Assembly: GCA_008933805.1 (NCBI GenBank)
Contig: WBUH01000006.1
Span: forward strand, 1 to 64,000
Length of the DNA stretch: 64,000 nucleotides
Direction: 5' to 3'
DNA from: Bacteroidota bacterium
GTDB taxonomy: Bacteria; Bacteroidota; Bacteroidia; UBA8524
The position numbers were made by a program, and so were the translations under genes. The notes under the pieces were generated by a model. The model searched no databases. It saw only the letters and a program-made list of their open reading frames with translations, and was not told the DNA's origin. Below, in pieces: positions 42,636-50,859 of this stretch (positions are counted from its first letter, which is position 1; every line of letters begins with the position of its first letter).

Positions 42636-44594
42636 GTGAAGTTATCCGTTATCATCGTCAACTATAACGTAAAGGCGTTTTTAGAGCAGGCTTTGCTAAG
42701 TGCGCAAAAGGCTGCCCAAAAAGTGCCTACCGAAATATTTGTGGTGGATAACGACTCGGTGGATGGGAGCGTGGAGATGGTTCGCGAAAAATTTCCCGAT
42801 GTAAAACTCATCGCCAACAAAAAGAACGTAGGATTTTCAGCAGCTAATAACCAAGCCATAGTAGAAAGCACGGGCGAATACGTGCTGTTGTTAAACCCCG
42901 ATACCGTAGTAGAAGAAAGCACTTTTGAAAAGGTAGTGGCCTTTATGGATGCTACCCCCGATGCGGGTGGATTGGGTGTGCGCATGATTGACGGCAAAGG
43001 AAAATTTTTGCCTGAATCAAAACGCGGATTGCCAACTCCGGCAGTTGCATTTTATAAAATGTGCGGCTTATCGAAGATTTTTCCGAAATCGAAAGTTTTT
43101 GGCCGTTACCACCTGAAATACCTGAGCGAACACGAAACCAATGAGGTGGAAGTGCTGGCAGGGGCTTTTATGCTGATACGCAAAACCGTATTGGACAAAA
43201 TAGGCCTGCTGGATGAAACTTTTTTCATGTACGGCGAGGATATAGACCTTAGCTACCGCATCACGCTGGCGGGGTATAAAAACTACTACTTTGCCGATAC
43301 TACCATCATTCATTACAAAGGCGAAAGCACAAAAAAAACCAGTGTAAACTACGTGTTTGTGTTTTACAGGGCCATGGTAATCTTTGCCCAAAAACACTAC
43401 AAAGGCGGCAACGCACAGCTGTTTAGCTTGTTTATCAATGTAGCCATTTGGTTCCGTGCTGCACTGGCCTTGTGCTGGCGGTTTTGGCAACGCAGCAAGT
43501 ATGCTGTAATTGATGCCCTGATACTGTTTATAGGCCACTATTACGCCAAAGAGTATTGGGAAAACAACCACAAATACGTGCTGGGCGGCGAATACCCTTT
43601 AAAATACTTGTACTTTAACGGCGTGCTGTACGTTGCCCTGTTTGTGCTGGGTATGTACCTAAGCGGGGGATATCATCGCAAACACACGCTTAAAAACATC
43701 TTACAGGGCTTGTTTTGGGGCACCATCATGATAAGTGTGGTGTATGCCTTTTTGCCCGATTCATTGCGTTTCTCACGTGCGCTGATAATACTGGATGCCC
43801 TGTGGGGAGCAGTGTTCTTGTGCGGCTGGCGTTTGCTGCTGCATTCGGTACGGTTTCGCAACCTTAACTACGGGCAGCAATTTGCCTACAACACCATTAT
43901 TGCGGGCGAGGAGGAAGAAGCCTTGCGTGTGTACGACCTGCTTAAAGAAAGCAATGCGCCGCACACGTTTAAGGGTTTTGTGTCGGCCAACGGGCCGTTT
44001 AAAGATGGTAGCCGCTATTTGGGCAACATGAACCACCTGAAAGAAATTTGCGAGGTGTTTGATGTGACGGAAGTGATTTTTTGCGCCCGCGATATTTCTG
44101 CCGAGACCATTATGGGCTGGATGAGCCGCATGGACAATGAGCAGGTGAATTTTAAAATTGTGCCACGCAACAGCTTTTATATTATTGGCAGCAACAGCAA
44201 AAACACCAACGGCGAATTATACACCGTTGATTTGAAACTGAACATTGCCGAGCCGGCTTTGGCAGCCAACAAGCGGGTGTTTGATATTATTGCTTCCGTG
44301 GTGTTGGTGGCTTTGTTTCCGGTGTTGGGGTGGTTGATGAAAAAACCTGCCCGCGCTTTTGGCGGATTGCTAAACGTTATCGGGGGTACACGCTCGTTGG
44401 TGGGGTATGCTCCTGCCGAAAACATGAATACCTTGCCCACCATAAAGCCCGGTTTGCTTTCGCCGTTAGATGCGCTAAAGGGCAATACCCACTTTATTTC
44501 TGCCGAAAAACTGAATTTCTTTTACGCCAAAGACTACTCGATTGGCAACGACCTAAATATCTTGGTGAAGGGGTGGCGTAATCTTACTTTTTGA
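42636..44594 (+). CDS. GT2 glycosyltransferase fused to a degenerate sugar-transferase-like membrane region
   Basis: A 652-residue protein with a GTG start (MKLSVIIVNYNVKAFLEQAL). Residues 1-240 are GT2: VVDNDSVDGSVEM, LLNPDTVV (a DxD-like position), and LLDETFFMYGEDIDLSYRI (the ED catalytic base region). After that come about four membrane helices (residues 270-420), a Rossmann-like stretch (YNTIIAGEEEEALRVYDLLK; RYLGNMNHLKEICEVFDVTE) and an end that resembles polyprenyl-phosphate sugar transferases (KRVFDIIASVVLVALFPVLG, TRSLVGYAP) but lacks their long catalytic loop. Likely role is O-antigen or exopolysaccharide assembly. Confidence 0.85.
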   Translation: MKLSVIIVNYNVKAFLEQALLSAQKAAQKVPTEIFVVDNDSVDGSVEMVREKFPDVKLIANKKNVGFSAANNQAIVESTGEYVLLLNPDTVVEESTFEKVVAFMDATPDAGGLGVRMIDGKGKFLPESKRGLPTPAVAFYKMCGLSKIFPKSKVFGRYHLKYLSEHETNEVEVLAGAFMLIRKTVLDKIGLLDETFFMYGEDIDLSYRITLAGYKNYYFADTTIIHYKGESTKKTSVNYVFVFYRAMVIFAQKHYKGGNAQLFSLFINVAIWFRAALALCWRFWQRSKYAVIDALILFIGHYYAKEYWENNHKYVLGGEYPLKYLYFNGVLYVALFVLGMYLSGGYHRKHTLKNILQGLFWGTIMISVVYAFLPDSLRFSRALIILDALWGAVFLCGWRLLLHSVRFRNLNYGQQFAYNTIIAGEEEEALRVYDLLKESNAPHTFKGFVSANGPFKDGSRYLGNMNHLKEICEVFDVTEVIFCARDISAETIMGWMSRMDNEQVNFKIVPRNSFYIIGSNSKNTNGELYTVDLKLNIAEPALAANKRVFDIIASVVLVALFPVLGWLMKKPARAFGGLLNVIGGTRSLVGYAPAENMNTLPTIKPGLLSPLDALKGNTHFISAEKLNFFYAKDYSIGNDLNILVKGWRNLTF

Positions 44595-44652
44595 TTTGTT
44601 GATTTATTGATTGGGGGATTGTTGGGGTTATTTCTAATTTGTTTTGAATGCA

Positions 44653-46581
44653 CTACTTTGGAATATTCTTCAAGCTTGGGTTTTCTTTTGTATAATATTC
44701 TCCAACAACTAGGTTACTATTATTTAACTCCGCACTTATATATGAAGTTGTATAAATGATTTGGTAAGATTCTGGGGCATAATTAAGGACTCTATTAATA
44801 AGCAGGTTTTGAAAATTTTGTGCTCTTGGCATTTCAATTCCCTTATCCTCCATATTATCCGCAAAAATAAACCGTGGAAATCTCATACTATCTATAAATA
44901 GTGATGCTAAAAAAATTGAAAACCTCGCAGAAACTTTTAGGTAAAAATTTGAACTTGCTGAATATTTTGAAAATTTATTTGATAAGAAGGTCATGTTGTT
45001 AGAATAATCAATAAAAAAGTCGTTAGCATTTTTAAACTCATCTTGTCTATCAAGGTCATTGTTAAGTAAATAAACCCCTTCTTCCCTTACCTTTTTATTA
45101 ATTTCTTCTTTCAGTTTTTCCTGTTTACTTTCTGTATTAAAGATATAGGATTTTAAGAATTTTATTTCCTTCTCTAGTTGAGATTTTTTTTGAATAAGCT
45201 TATCATATAGCTCAGCTTTTTCAAGCATTGTTCTGTATTGAAGAATCTCCCCTTCGATAAATCCCTTCATACTATTCAGGTTGTCAACTGTTTCTTCATT
45301 AAATGACTTAACGTCATTTAATGCGTCATTTATACGCTTTTGGGTATCCTGTAGCTTACCAAGCTCAGCGGTGTATTTCGCCTCAAATTCTAAAAGAATT
45401 CGTTTATTCGTTTCCAGTAGCTTTTGTGATTCATTAATTTGAAAGCCAATTTCTAATTCCATTCTTCTAGCTTGAACCACACCAAAGGACTGATCGATTG
45501 GCTCTTTACAAAGCTTACATTTTGAGTGGTCTTCACTTTGTTTAATTTTGGTAAGGCATTCGGGACAATACTCTAAAGGAAGATTACCTAGAAATTCTCT
45601 AGTATTAATAGAGTTTTTCAGTGCTTTTATTTTCTTGTTTAAGGTTTCAATAAAAAAAGAAGAATCTTCAATTTCGTTGTTTAAAATATTAATATCCTTT
45701 TCTATGTTTAAAACTTTTTTCCTTTGCTCAATAGACTCATCTGTTAACTTTTGAAACAATAGTTTTGAATTCGTTTCATACTTAATTTCTTTTTCCTTAT
45801 TTCTAATTGAAACGATTTCATCCTGTATTTCAGAAATTTCTTTTTCCTTGTTTGCAATTACTGTAGCAATATGCTCTGGGTTTAAAAGATGTTCGTCTGA
45901 AAAAAAATGACTTGCGGCTTTTATTTCGGTTTTTATATCATCTAGTTCCTTTTCAGCAACTATTAATCGTTTTTTATTTTCATATAATTCTTCATTATAA
46001 ACGCCCAGTAGTAAATCAGAAACGGTTTCTCTAGTCAGTTGACTATCAAAATGTTCATAGTAGAACAATGAATTTGTCGGCGAATCTTGGTCAATATACA
46101 ACAGCCTTAGAATTTGATGAAAAGTAATATTACTATCACCTTTAACGATAGGCAAGCCTAGTAGTTCAAATAAAATATTTGAAAAACTCTTCTTGTTTTC
46201 TGTGGTTTTATAGCCAAATTTTTGCCACGTTTTATCCACAGGAGGGTTAAGACTTTCATCCATAGAGCCCCAAAAAAAGTATAGGGGTGCTTGGGCGATT
46301 ATTTTCCCTTCTCCATCTTTCTCTATGTACCGTTTAATGGTTAAAACCGCTGAATTTACTTCAACCTCCGCAGTAACGTGAGAGCATTTTCTTGCTTCAG
46401 GGACAAAGTCATTAAATGCTCCACCTAAAACAAAAAAAATGAAATGTGTAATCGTTGACTTCCCGCTACTATTATCCCCCCGAATGATGTTTACACCTTT
46501 ATGGAAAATCTCGTCATAAGCAATCCTGTCATTTTCTGCAATAATTCGCAGCCTTCTTAGAAACAAATTATTACGCGTCAT
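44653..46581 (-). CDS. SMC/Rad50-like ABC ATPase with zinc hook, ABC-3C ATPase component
   Basis: A 642-residue ATPase. Walker A GDNSSGKST is at residues 35-43. Two coiled-coil arms (about 190-330 and 365-510) flank a CPEC...CKLC zinc-ribbon hook at about 339-358. A C-terminal half (FPRFIFADNMEDKGIEMPRA near 570) carries a Walker-B-like strand with Asp-Asn rather than Asp-Glu, as in some conflict-system ABC ATPases. It overlaps the upstream gene by 11 nt. In ABC-3C systems (classified by Aravind and colleagues) this subunit is thought to sense nucleic-acid or nucleoprotein changes and license an effector. Assignment to ABC-3C rests on gene order and motifs seen by eye. Confidence 0.7.
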   Translation of the reverse strand: MTRNNLFLRRLRIIAENDRIAYDEIFHKGVNIIRGDNSSGKSTITHFIFFVLGGAFNDFVPEARKCSHVTAEVEVNSAVLTIKRYIEKDGEGKIIAQAPLYFFWGSMDESLNPPVDKTWQKFGYKTTENKKSFSNILFELLGLPIVKGDSNITFHQILRLLYIDQDSPTNSLFYYEHFDSQLTRETVSDLLLGVYNEELYENKKRLIVAEKELDDIKTEIKAASHFFSDEHLLNPEHIATVIANKEKEISEIQDEIVSIRNKEKEIKYETNSKLLFQKLTDESIEQRKKVLNIEKDINILNNEIEDSSFFIETLNKKIKALKNSINTREFLGNLPLEYCPECLTKIKQSEDHSKCKLCKEPIDQSFGVVQARRMELEIGFQINESQKLLETNKRILLEFEAKYTAELGKLQDTQKRINDALNDVKSFNEETVDNLNSMKGFIEGEILQYRTMLEKAELYDKLIQKKSQLEKEIKFLKSYIFNTESKQEKLKEEINKKVREEGVYLLNNDLDRQDEFKNANDFFIDYSNNMTFLSNKFSKYSASSNFYLKVSARFSIFLASLFIDSMRFPRFIFADNMEDKGIEMPRAQNFQNLLINRVLNYAPESYQIIYTTSYISAELNNSNLVVGEYYTKENPSLKNIPK

Positions 46582-47089
46582 ACTTGCTTTCCATTAAATT
46601 GGTTCTACTCTTTAGACCATCAGTTCCAAATAATGACATATTATTAAATTGCGAAGTCATTAATGCTATGACGTTTTTCTCTTTAGGGGACAAATCTCCA
46701 AGCTTATCAACAAAATCTACCAAAATATTTTTACTTATAATTAGTATTCTTTGTTGATTTAAAAAAGATTTTTCAATTATTTCATAAGAGGCAATACAGT
46801 TAAGCGCCGCTAATTGATAGGGCTTTATTTTTTCAAATATTTTTCTGTTCTCCGTAATCCTCTCATAAGGATTATTCGAATCCTTTATAAATTGTTTTCT
46901 TATTTTTCTTATATCAGACTCATTTTGTTTTAATCTTATTTCATGAATTTTACTTGGAAAAAGAAAATAGAAATCCCAAATTCTTATTCGTTCAATTTCA
47001 ATAATATCTTCATTATTAAATTTATTTAAAAAATGAAGCAATCTAAAAATTGTATGATATAGGTCAAAAGCTTGATTATATACTATCAT
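46571..47089 (-). CDS. Putative ABC-3C middle component
   Basis: A 172-residue helical protein without signal or membrane segment (MIVYNQAFDLYHTIFRLLHF). It contains winged-helix-like stretches (EDIIEIERIRIWDFYFLFPS) and ends NLMESKYDA. Its start overlaps the upstream gene by 14 nt and its stop overlaps the ATPase start by 11 nt, a tight operon. Size, position and the FxxDFYFxFP-like block fit the middle component of ABC three-component systems, which bridges the ATPase and the C-terminal-domain protein. Family identity not verified. Confidence 0.6.
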   Translation of the reverse strand: MIVYNQAFDLYHTIFRLLHFLNKFNNEDIIEIERIRIWDFYFLFPSKIHEIRLKQNESDIRKIRKQFIKDSNNPYERITENRKIFEKIKPYQLAALNCIASYEIIEKSFLNQQRILIISKNILVDFVDKLGDLSPKEKNVIALMTSQFNNMSLFGTDGLKSRTNLMESKYDA

Positions 47090-47648
47090 AATTTTTCCAG
47101 TTTAAATGACATTGGCCAGTGAGATAATAAACCATGCCAAAAATGTCATCTGCGTTATAGTTTAATACGTCGTCATTTTCGCCTTCAGTATTTATTAAAT
47201 CAAGTACAGGCTGAATAACTTTAATGGTTAGCTCTTTAAAAACCTCGTCCTTTAATGCCCCATTATTAATTAGAGGCATTACATGCGCCTCAAAGTCCAT
47301 TTTTATTTTACTAAATAATTGACTGTCTATCCATTGTGCCGATTCGTAAAATTTATTTAACTCTAAACGCTTAGCATATTTTTGCTTTTTTATAGTTGCC
47401 TCAATTATTTCACTTTCCTTAAATCCCCCATCTTTTAGTTTTGTAGGCATATCTATACCGTCTCTACTCGTAAGATATAGTTTTAGGGATTCCATTATAC
47501 CATTATATCTTGCATCACATGCAACCTCCTCATTTAATTTTGCAAACCTTTTTGCAAACCTTGTATTTTTAACCAAAAAAATTGCCCCCTCATTGTTTGC
47601 AATGTTTAATTGGTTAGTAATTTCGTTTTCCTTGTTTTCTACGTTCAT
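47076..47648 (-). CDS. Putative ABC-3C C-terminal-domain (CTD) component
   Basis: A 190-residue soluble protein. The start region MNVENKENEITNQLNIANNE GAIFLV carries a short Asn/Gly motif that repeats one at the end of the preceding gene product. The middle is helical; the end (DIFGMVYYLTGQCHLNW) has a YYLTGxCHxxW pattern that I associate with CTD proteins of ABC-3C systems. It overlaps the middle component by 14 nt and lies 8 nt after the 120-residue gene. It may link the ATPase complex to the small effector-like protein (inference). Confidence 0.6.
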   Translation of the reverse strand: MNVENKENEITNQLNIANNEGAIFLVKNTRFAKRFAKLNEEVACDARYNGIMESLKLYLTSRDGIDMPTKLKDGGFKESEIIEATIKKQKYAKRLELNKFYESAQWIDSQLFSKIKMDFEAHVMPLINNGALKDEVFKELTIKVIQPVLDLINTEGENDDVLNYNADDIFGMVYYLTGQCHLNWKNYDSI

Positions 47649-47656
47649 CTAACAAA

Positions 47657-48019
47657 TTACATTTGAATATTTCCTTTATTATCTTGAATATTTATTTGCT
47701 TTTGAATTTGTCCATTATTGTTAATGTTTTGTTGGTTTTGTGCATTTAGCGTTTGATGTGCATTATTAACAGCATTTTCAAGTTCTTGTTTAAATGTTGG
47801 ATCCTCATTTATTTTTTCCACTAACTTTTGAATAAGTTCTTGCTTTCTGATACTGTCAGTAATATCATGCACCAACTCTGATTCTTTCTGATTTACGAAT
47901 GGTCTCTTAATAAGCTTCCAAATATCTTCTCCAACATTCTCAGCTATTTTTTCTCCTGCTTTTAATATGTAGGGCATAACTAAAGTTATAGCTGCCGTTA
48001 TTAGCGTAACTGGTTCCAT
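47657..48019 (-). CDS. Small helical effector-like protein with C-terminal Asn/Gln/Gly motif
   Basis: A 120-residue protein opening the operon. The N-terminus MEPVTLITAAITLVMPYILK is hydrophobic without a cleavable signal, then AGEKIAENVGEDIWKLIKRP is amphipathic; this resembles N-terminal pore-forming helices of HeLo/Bell-type effectors. Residues about 55-95 are charged helix. The C-terminus NNNGQIQKQINIQDNKGNIQ M is Asn/Gln-rich and ends in an INIxDNKGNI motif of the kind seen in amyloid-signalling tails. The gene starts upstream of the ABC-3C genes on the same strand. Function as an effector is inference. Confidence 0.6.
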   Translation of the reverse strand: MEPVTLITAAITLVMPYILKAGEKIAENVGEDIWKLIKRPFVNQKESELVHDITDSIRKQELIQKLVEKINEDPTFKQELENAVNNAHQTLNAQNQQNINNNGQIQKQINIQDNKGNIQM

Positions 48020-48372
48020 ATAGATAGTATTATTTTCTAGCCGTAAATATAGTTAATACTTATTTAGATTACATAACCACTAATTCCAATTATATAACAC
48101 CCTTGTTTTTTGACACGCTGAAAGATTGTATTTGTAGATAAAAACCCGCAAACCCTTGTGCTGTGCGTAAAAAAATAACCGCATCACACAATAACAAGAT
48201 ACCACCGTAACAAGATGATACAACTGTCCCGCTTTGTCCCACATGTTTGGGACAGGGTTTTAATCAGTAAAAATTTAAAAACCAATGTTTTATAAGTAAA
48301 TTTTGTCTGTCCCACGTGTCCCACCTATCCTTCAACTAACTCAGGACTTCGCCTACGCGCAACCCCTTGAAC
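48020..48372. other. Intergenic stretch with no recognised feature
   Basis: AT-rich upstream region of the ABC-3C-like operon. It contains CTGTCCC/GGGACAG and GTCCCAC repeats but no clear promoter, gene or RNA that I can support. Confidence 0.4.
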
Positions 48373-49462
48373 GACGAACGAATTTTAATAACTGCTGCTA
48401 TTGTGGGTACATGAGCCCATGCGGTTGTTCCCCTCCTTAGCAAAGCGTCAATACTGAGCCTGTCGAAGTATGTGCGTAGGGCAAGGAGGGGTTAGGGGTG
48501 GTCGGCAATATTCAGCGACAGGTACGCAGACCTGCCGCTATGGATAGAGTGCCCAACCTTCTATCAATAGCATCGGGATTTATTCCCGATGTTAAGAAGC
48601 AAACACACCTCCCTCTGTCCATCCTTAGCTAGGAGGGAAGCCACGCGCATGGCCAATCACAGACGAACGAGTTTTAATAACTCTTCCTATTGTGGGTACA
48701 TGAGTCCGTGCGGTTGTTCCCCTCCTTAGCAAGGCATCAATACTGAGCCTGTCGAAGTAGGCGCGTGAGGCAAGGAGGGGTTAGGGGTGGTCGAAGTGCT
48801 CGGCGACAGGTACGCAGACCTGCCGCTATGGATAAAGTGCCCAATCTTCTATCCATAGCATCGGGATTTATTCCCGATGTTAAGAAGCAAACACACCTCC
48901 CTCTGTCCCTCCTTAGCTAAGAGGGAAGCCACGCGCATGGCCATCCACAGACGAACGAGTTTTAATAACTGCTGCTATTGTGGGTACATGAGCCTGTGCG
49001 GTTGTTCCCCTCCTTAGCAAGACAGCAATACTGGGCCTGTCGAAGTATGCGCGTAGGGCAAGGAGGGGTTAGGGGTGGTCGAAATGCTCGGCGACAGGTA
49101 TGCATACCTGCCGCTATGGATAAAGTACCCAACCGTCTATACATAGCATCGGGATTTATTCCCGATGTTAAGAAGCAAACACACCTCCCTCTGTCCCTCC
49201 TTAGCTAGGAGGGAAGCCACGCGCATGGCCATTCACAGACGAACGAATTTTAATAACTGCTGCTATTGTGGGTACATGAGCCCGTGCGGTTGTCCCCTCC
49301 TTAGCAAGGCATCAATACTGAGCCTGTCGAAGTATGTGCGTAGGGCAAGGAGGGGTTAGGGGTGGTCGAAGTGCTCGGCGACAGGTACGCAGACCTGCCG
49401 CTATGGATAGAGTGCCCAACCTTCTATCAATAGCATCGGGATTTATTCCCGATGGGTTTTGT
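48373..49462. repeat. 288-bp tandem repeat, about 3.8 copies
   Basis: Units begin near GACGAACGAATTTTAATAAC at 48373, 48662, 48950 and 49238, so the period is 288-289 bp; the last unit stops near 49455. Each unit contains a CCCCTCCTTAGC / GCAAGGAGGGG inverted pair, an ACAGGTACGCAGACCTG hairpin and the palindrome CATCGGGATTTATTCCCGAT. Open frames in the units are short, poorly conserved and not supported as genes. Related sequence in inverted orientation lies at 57000-57550. Confidence 0.9.
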
Positions 49463-49532
49463 GGAGGTCGGAAAGTGAGATTCCCAATCAAGTTGAGCAT
49501 GAGGTTAACCGAAACAAGCGTGACTTGATACA

Positions 49533-49570
49533 ACAAAAAAGCCGACCCCTAATTACATTAGAGTCGGCTT
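49533..49570 (-). terminator. Terminator of pgk
   Basis: AAGCCGAC and GTCGGCTT form a stem 22 nt after the pgk stop on the minus strand, followed in that direction by a T-tract (A-run at 49534-49540). Confidence 0.8.
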
Positions 49571-49591
49571 ATGTATTATTTGTTCAACGGC

Positions 49592-50800
49592 TTATGCGCC
49601 GGCGGCACTGTCGCCGTTAATAGCAGCAATACCGGGCAGCTGTTTGCCTTCAAAATATTCAAGCAAAGCACCCCCGCCGGTTGATACGTAGCTTACGTTA
49701 TCAGCAAGGTTAAACTTGTTAATAGCCGCAGCACTGTCTCCACCGCCAATAAGGGTAAACGCGCCGTTATCAGTAGCTTTTGCTACCGCATTGGCTACGG
49801 TTTTAGTTCCATTTTCAAAACTGCTCATTTCAAAAACACCCATCGGGCCGTTCCACAATACGGTTTTGCTGTTGGCAATCACCTCGGCAAATTTTGCAGC
49901 AGCATCTGGGCCGATATCTAACCCCATCCAGCCTGAAGGAATACTCTCGTTGGCAGCAGTTTGGGTAGCGGCATCGTTGGCAAATTTATCGGCAATAATG
50001 CTATCGGCAGGCAGGTACAAATTCACCCCTTTTTCTTTGGCTTTTGCCAAAATATCCAAGCAGGTTTGCAAACGGTCGGCTTCGCAAAGCGAGTTACCTA
50101 TATCCATTCCCTGGGCTTTGAAAAAGGTATAGGCCATACCACCGCCAATTATCATATTATCAACCTTGTCCATCAGGTTTTCAATAATCAGCAACTTGTC
50201 TGATACTTTTGCGCCGCCCATAATGGCCGTAAATGGTTTTTGAGCGTTGTTCATCACCTTTTCGGCATTGGCTACTTCGTTGGCCATTACATACCCAAAG
50301 TATTTTGCCGATGGGAAAAACTCAGCAATAATGGCGGTGCTGGCGTGTGCACGGTGTGCAGTACCAAATGCATCGTTTACGTATACATCGCCCAGTTGTG
50401 CCAATTTCTCAGCAAACTCGCGGTTTCCTTTTTCTTCTTCTTTGTAAAAACGCAGGTTTTCAAGCAATAACACCTCTCCGCTTTGCAACCCTGTACTTAG
50501 GGTTTTAGCATCTTCGCCAATACAATCAGCCGCAAACTTTACGGTGGTATTTAGCAAGGTACTTAGGTGGTTTACCAAGTGTTTTAGCGAGTACTTTTCA
50601 GTTGGACCTTCTTTTGGCCGACCCAAGTGCGACATCAATATCACGCTTCCGCCATCGTTCAAAATCTTTTTAAGCGTTGGCAAAGCGGCAGTAATGCGCG
50701 AGTCGTCGGTGATGTTATAATTCTCATCAAGAGGCACGTTAAAATCTACGCGCACAAGGGCACGTTTACCCGAAAAGTTCAGAAGGTCAATGGTTTTCAT
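49592..50800 (-). CDS. pgk: Phosphoglycerate kinase
   Basis: A 402-residue enzyme of standard length that interconverts 1,3-bisphosphoglycerate + ADP and 3-phosphoglycerate + ATP in glycolysis and gluconeogenesis. Diagnostic motifs are [20 protein letters not shown] near residue 12, [11 protein letters not shown] near 53, [20 protein letters not shown] near 113, [16 protein letters not shown] near 140, [13 protein letters not shown] near 222, the nucleotide-binding WNGPMGVFE near 314 and [14 protein letters not shown] near 350, and [19 protein letters not shown] at the end. Confidence 0.98.
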   Translation of the reverse strand: MKTIDLLNFSGKRALVRVDFNVPLDENYNITDDSRITAALPTLKKILNDGGSVILMSHLGRPKEGPTEKYSLKHLVNHLSTLLNTTVKFAADCIGEDAKTLSTGLQSGEVLLLENLRFYKEEEKGNREFAEKLAQLGDVYVNDAFGTAHRAHASTAIIAEFFPSAKYFGYVMANEVANAEKVMNNAQKPFTAIMGGAKVSDKLLIIENLMDKVDNMIIGGGMAYTFFKAQGMDIGNSLCEADRLQTCLDILAKAKEKGVNLYLPADSIIADKFANDAATQTAANESIPSGWMGLDIGPDAAAKFAEVIANSKTVLWNGPMGVFEMSSFENGTKTVANAVAKATDNGAFTLIGGGDSAAAINKFNLADNVSYVSTGGGALLEYFEGKQLPGIAAINGDSAAGA

Positions 50801-50816
50801 CAGCTAAAATTTGCCG

Positions 50817-50824
50817 CAAAGGTA
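50817..50824 (-). promoter_or_regulatory. -7 box (TACCTTTG) for pgk
   Basis: Minus strand TACCTTTG, 16 nt before the pgk ATG at 50800. Confidence 0.55.
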
Positions 50825-50859
50825 GGGTTTCATTCGGGTATTTTAAACATACCGTTTTG

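Noticed and set aside
44587-44625. Second copy of the 23-bp inverted repeat (gatttgttgatttattgatt)
   Set aside because: Only loosely similar AT-rich sequence without a partner repeat or gene.
48373-49462. CRISPR array
   Set aside because: Period is 288 bp with no short repeat/spacer alternation and no cas genes.
48962-49536. Frames within the 288-bp repeats
   Set aside because: Both strands are open by chance; frames shift between copies and share no conserved protein.
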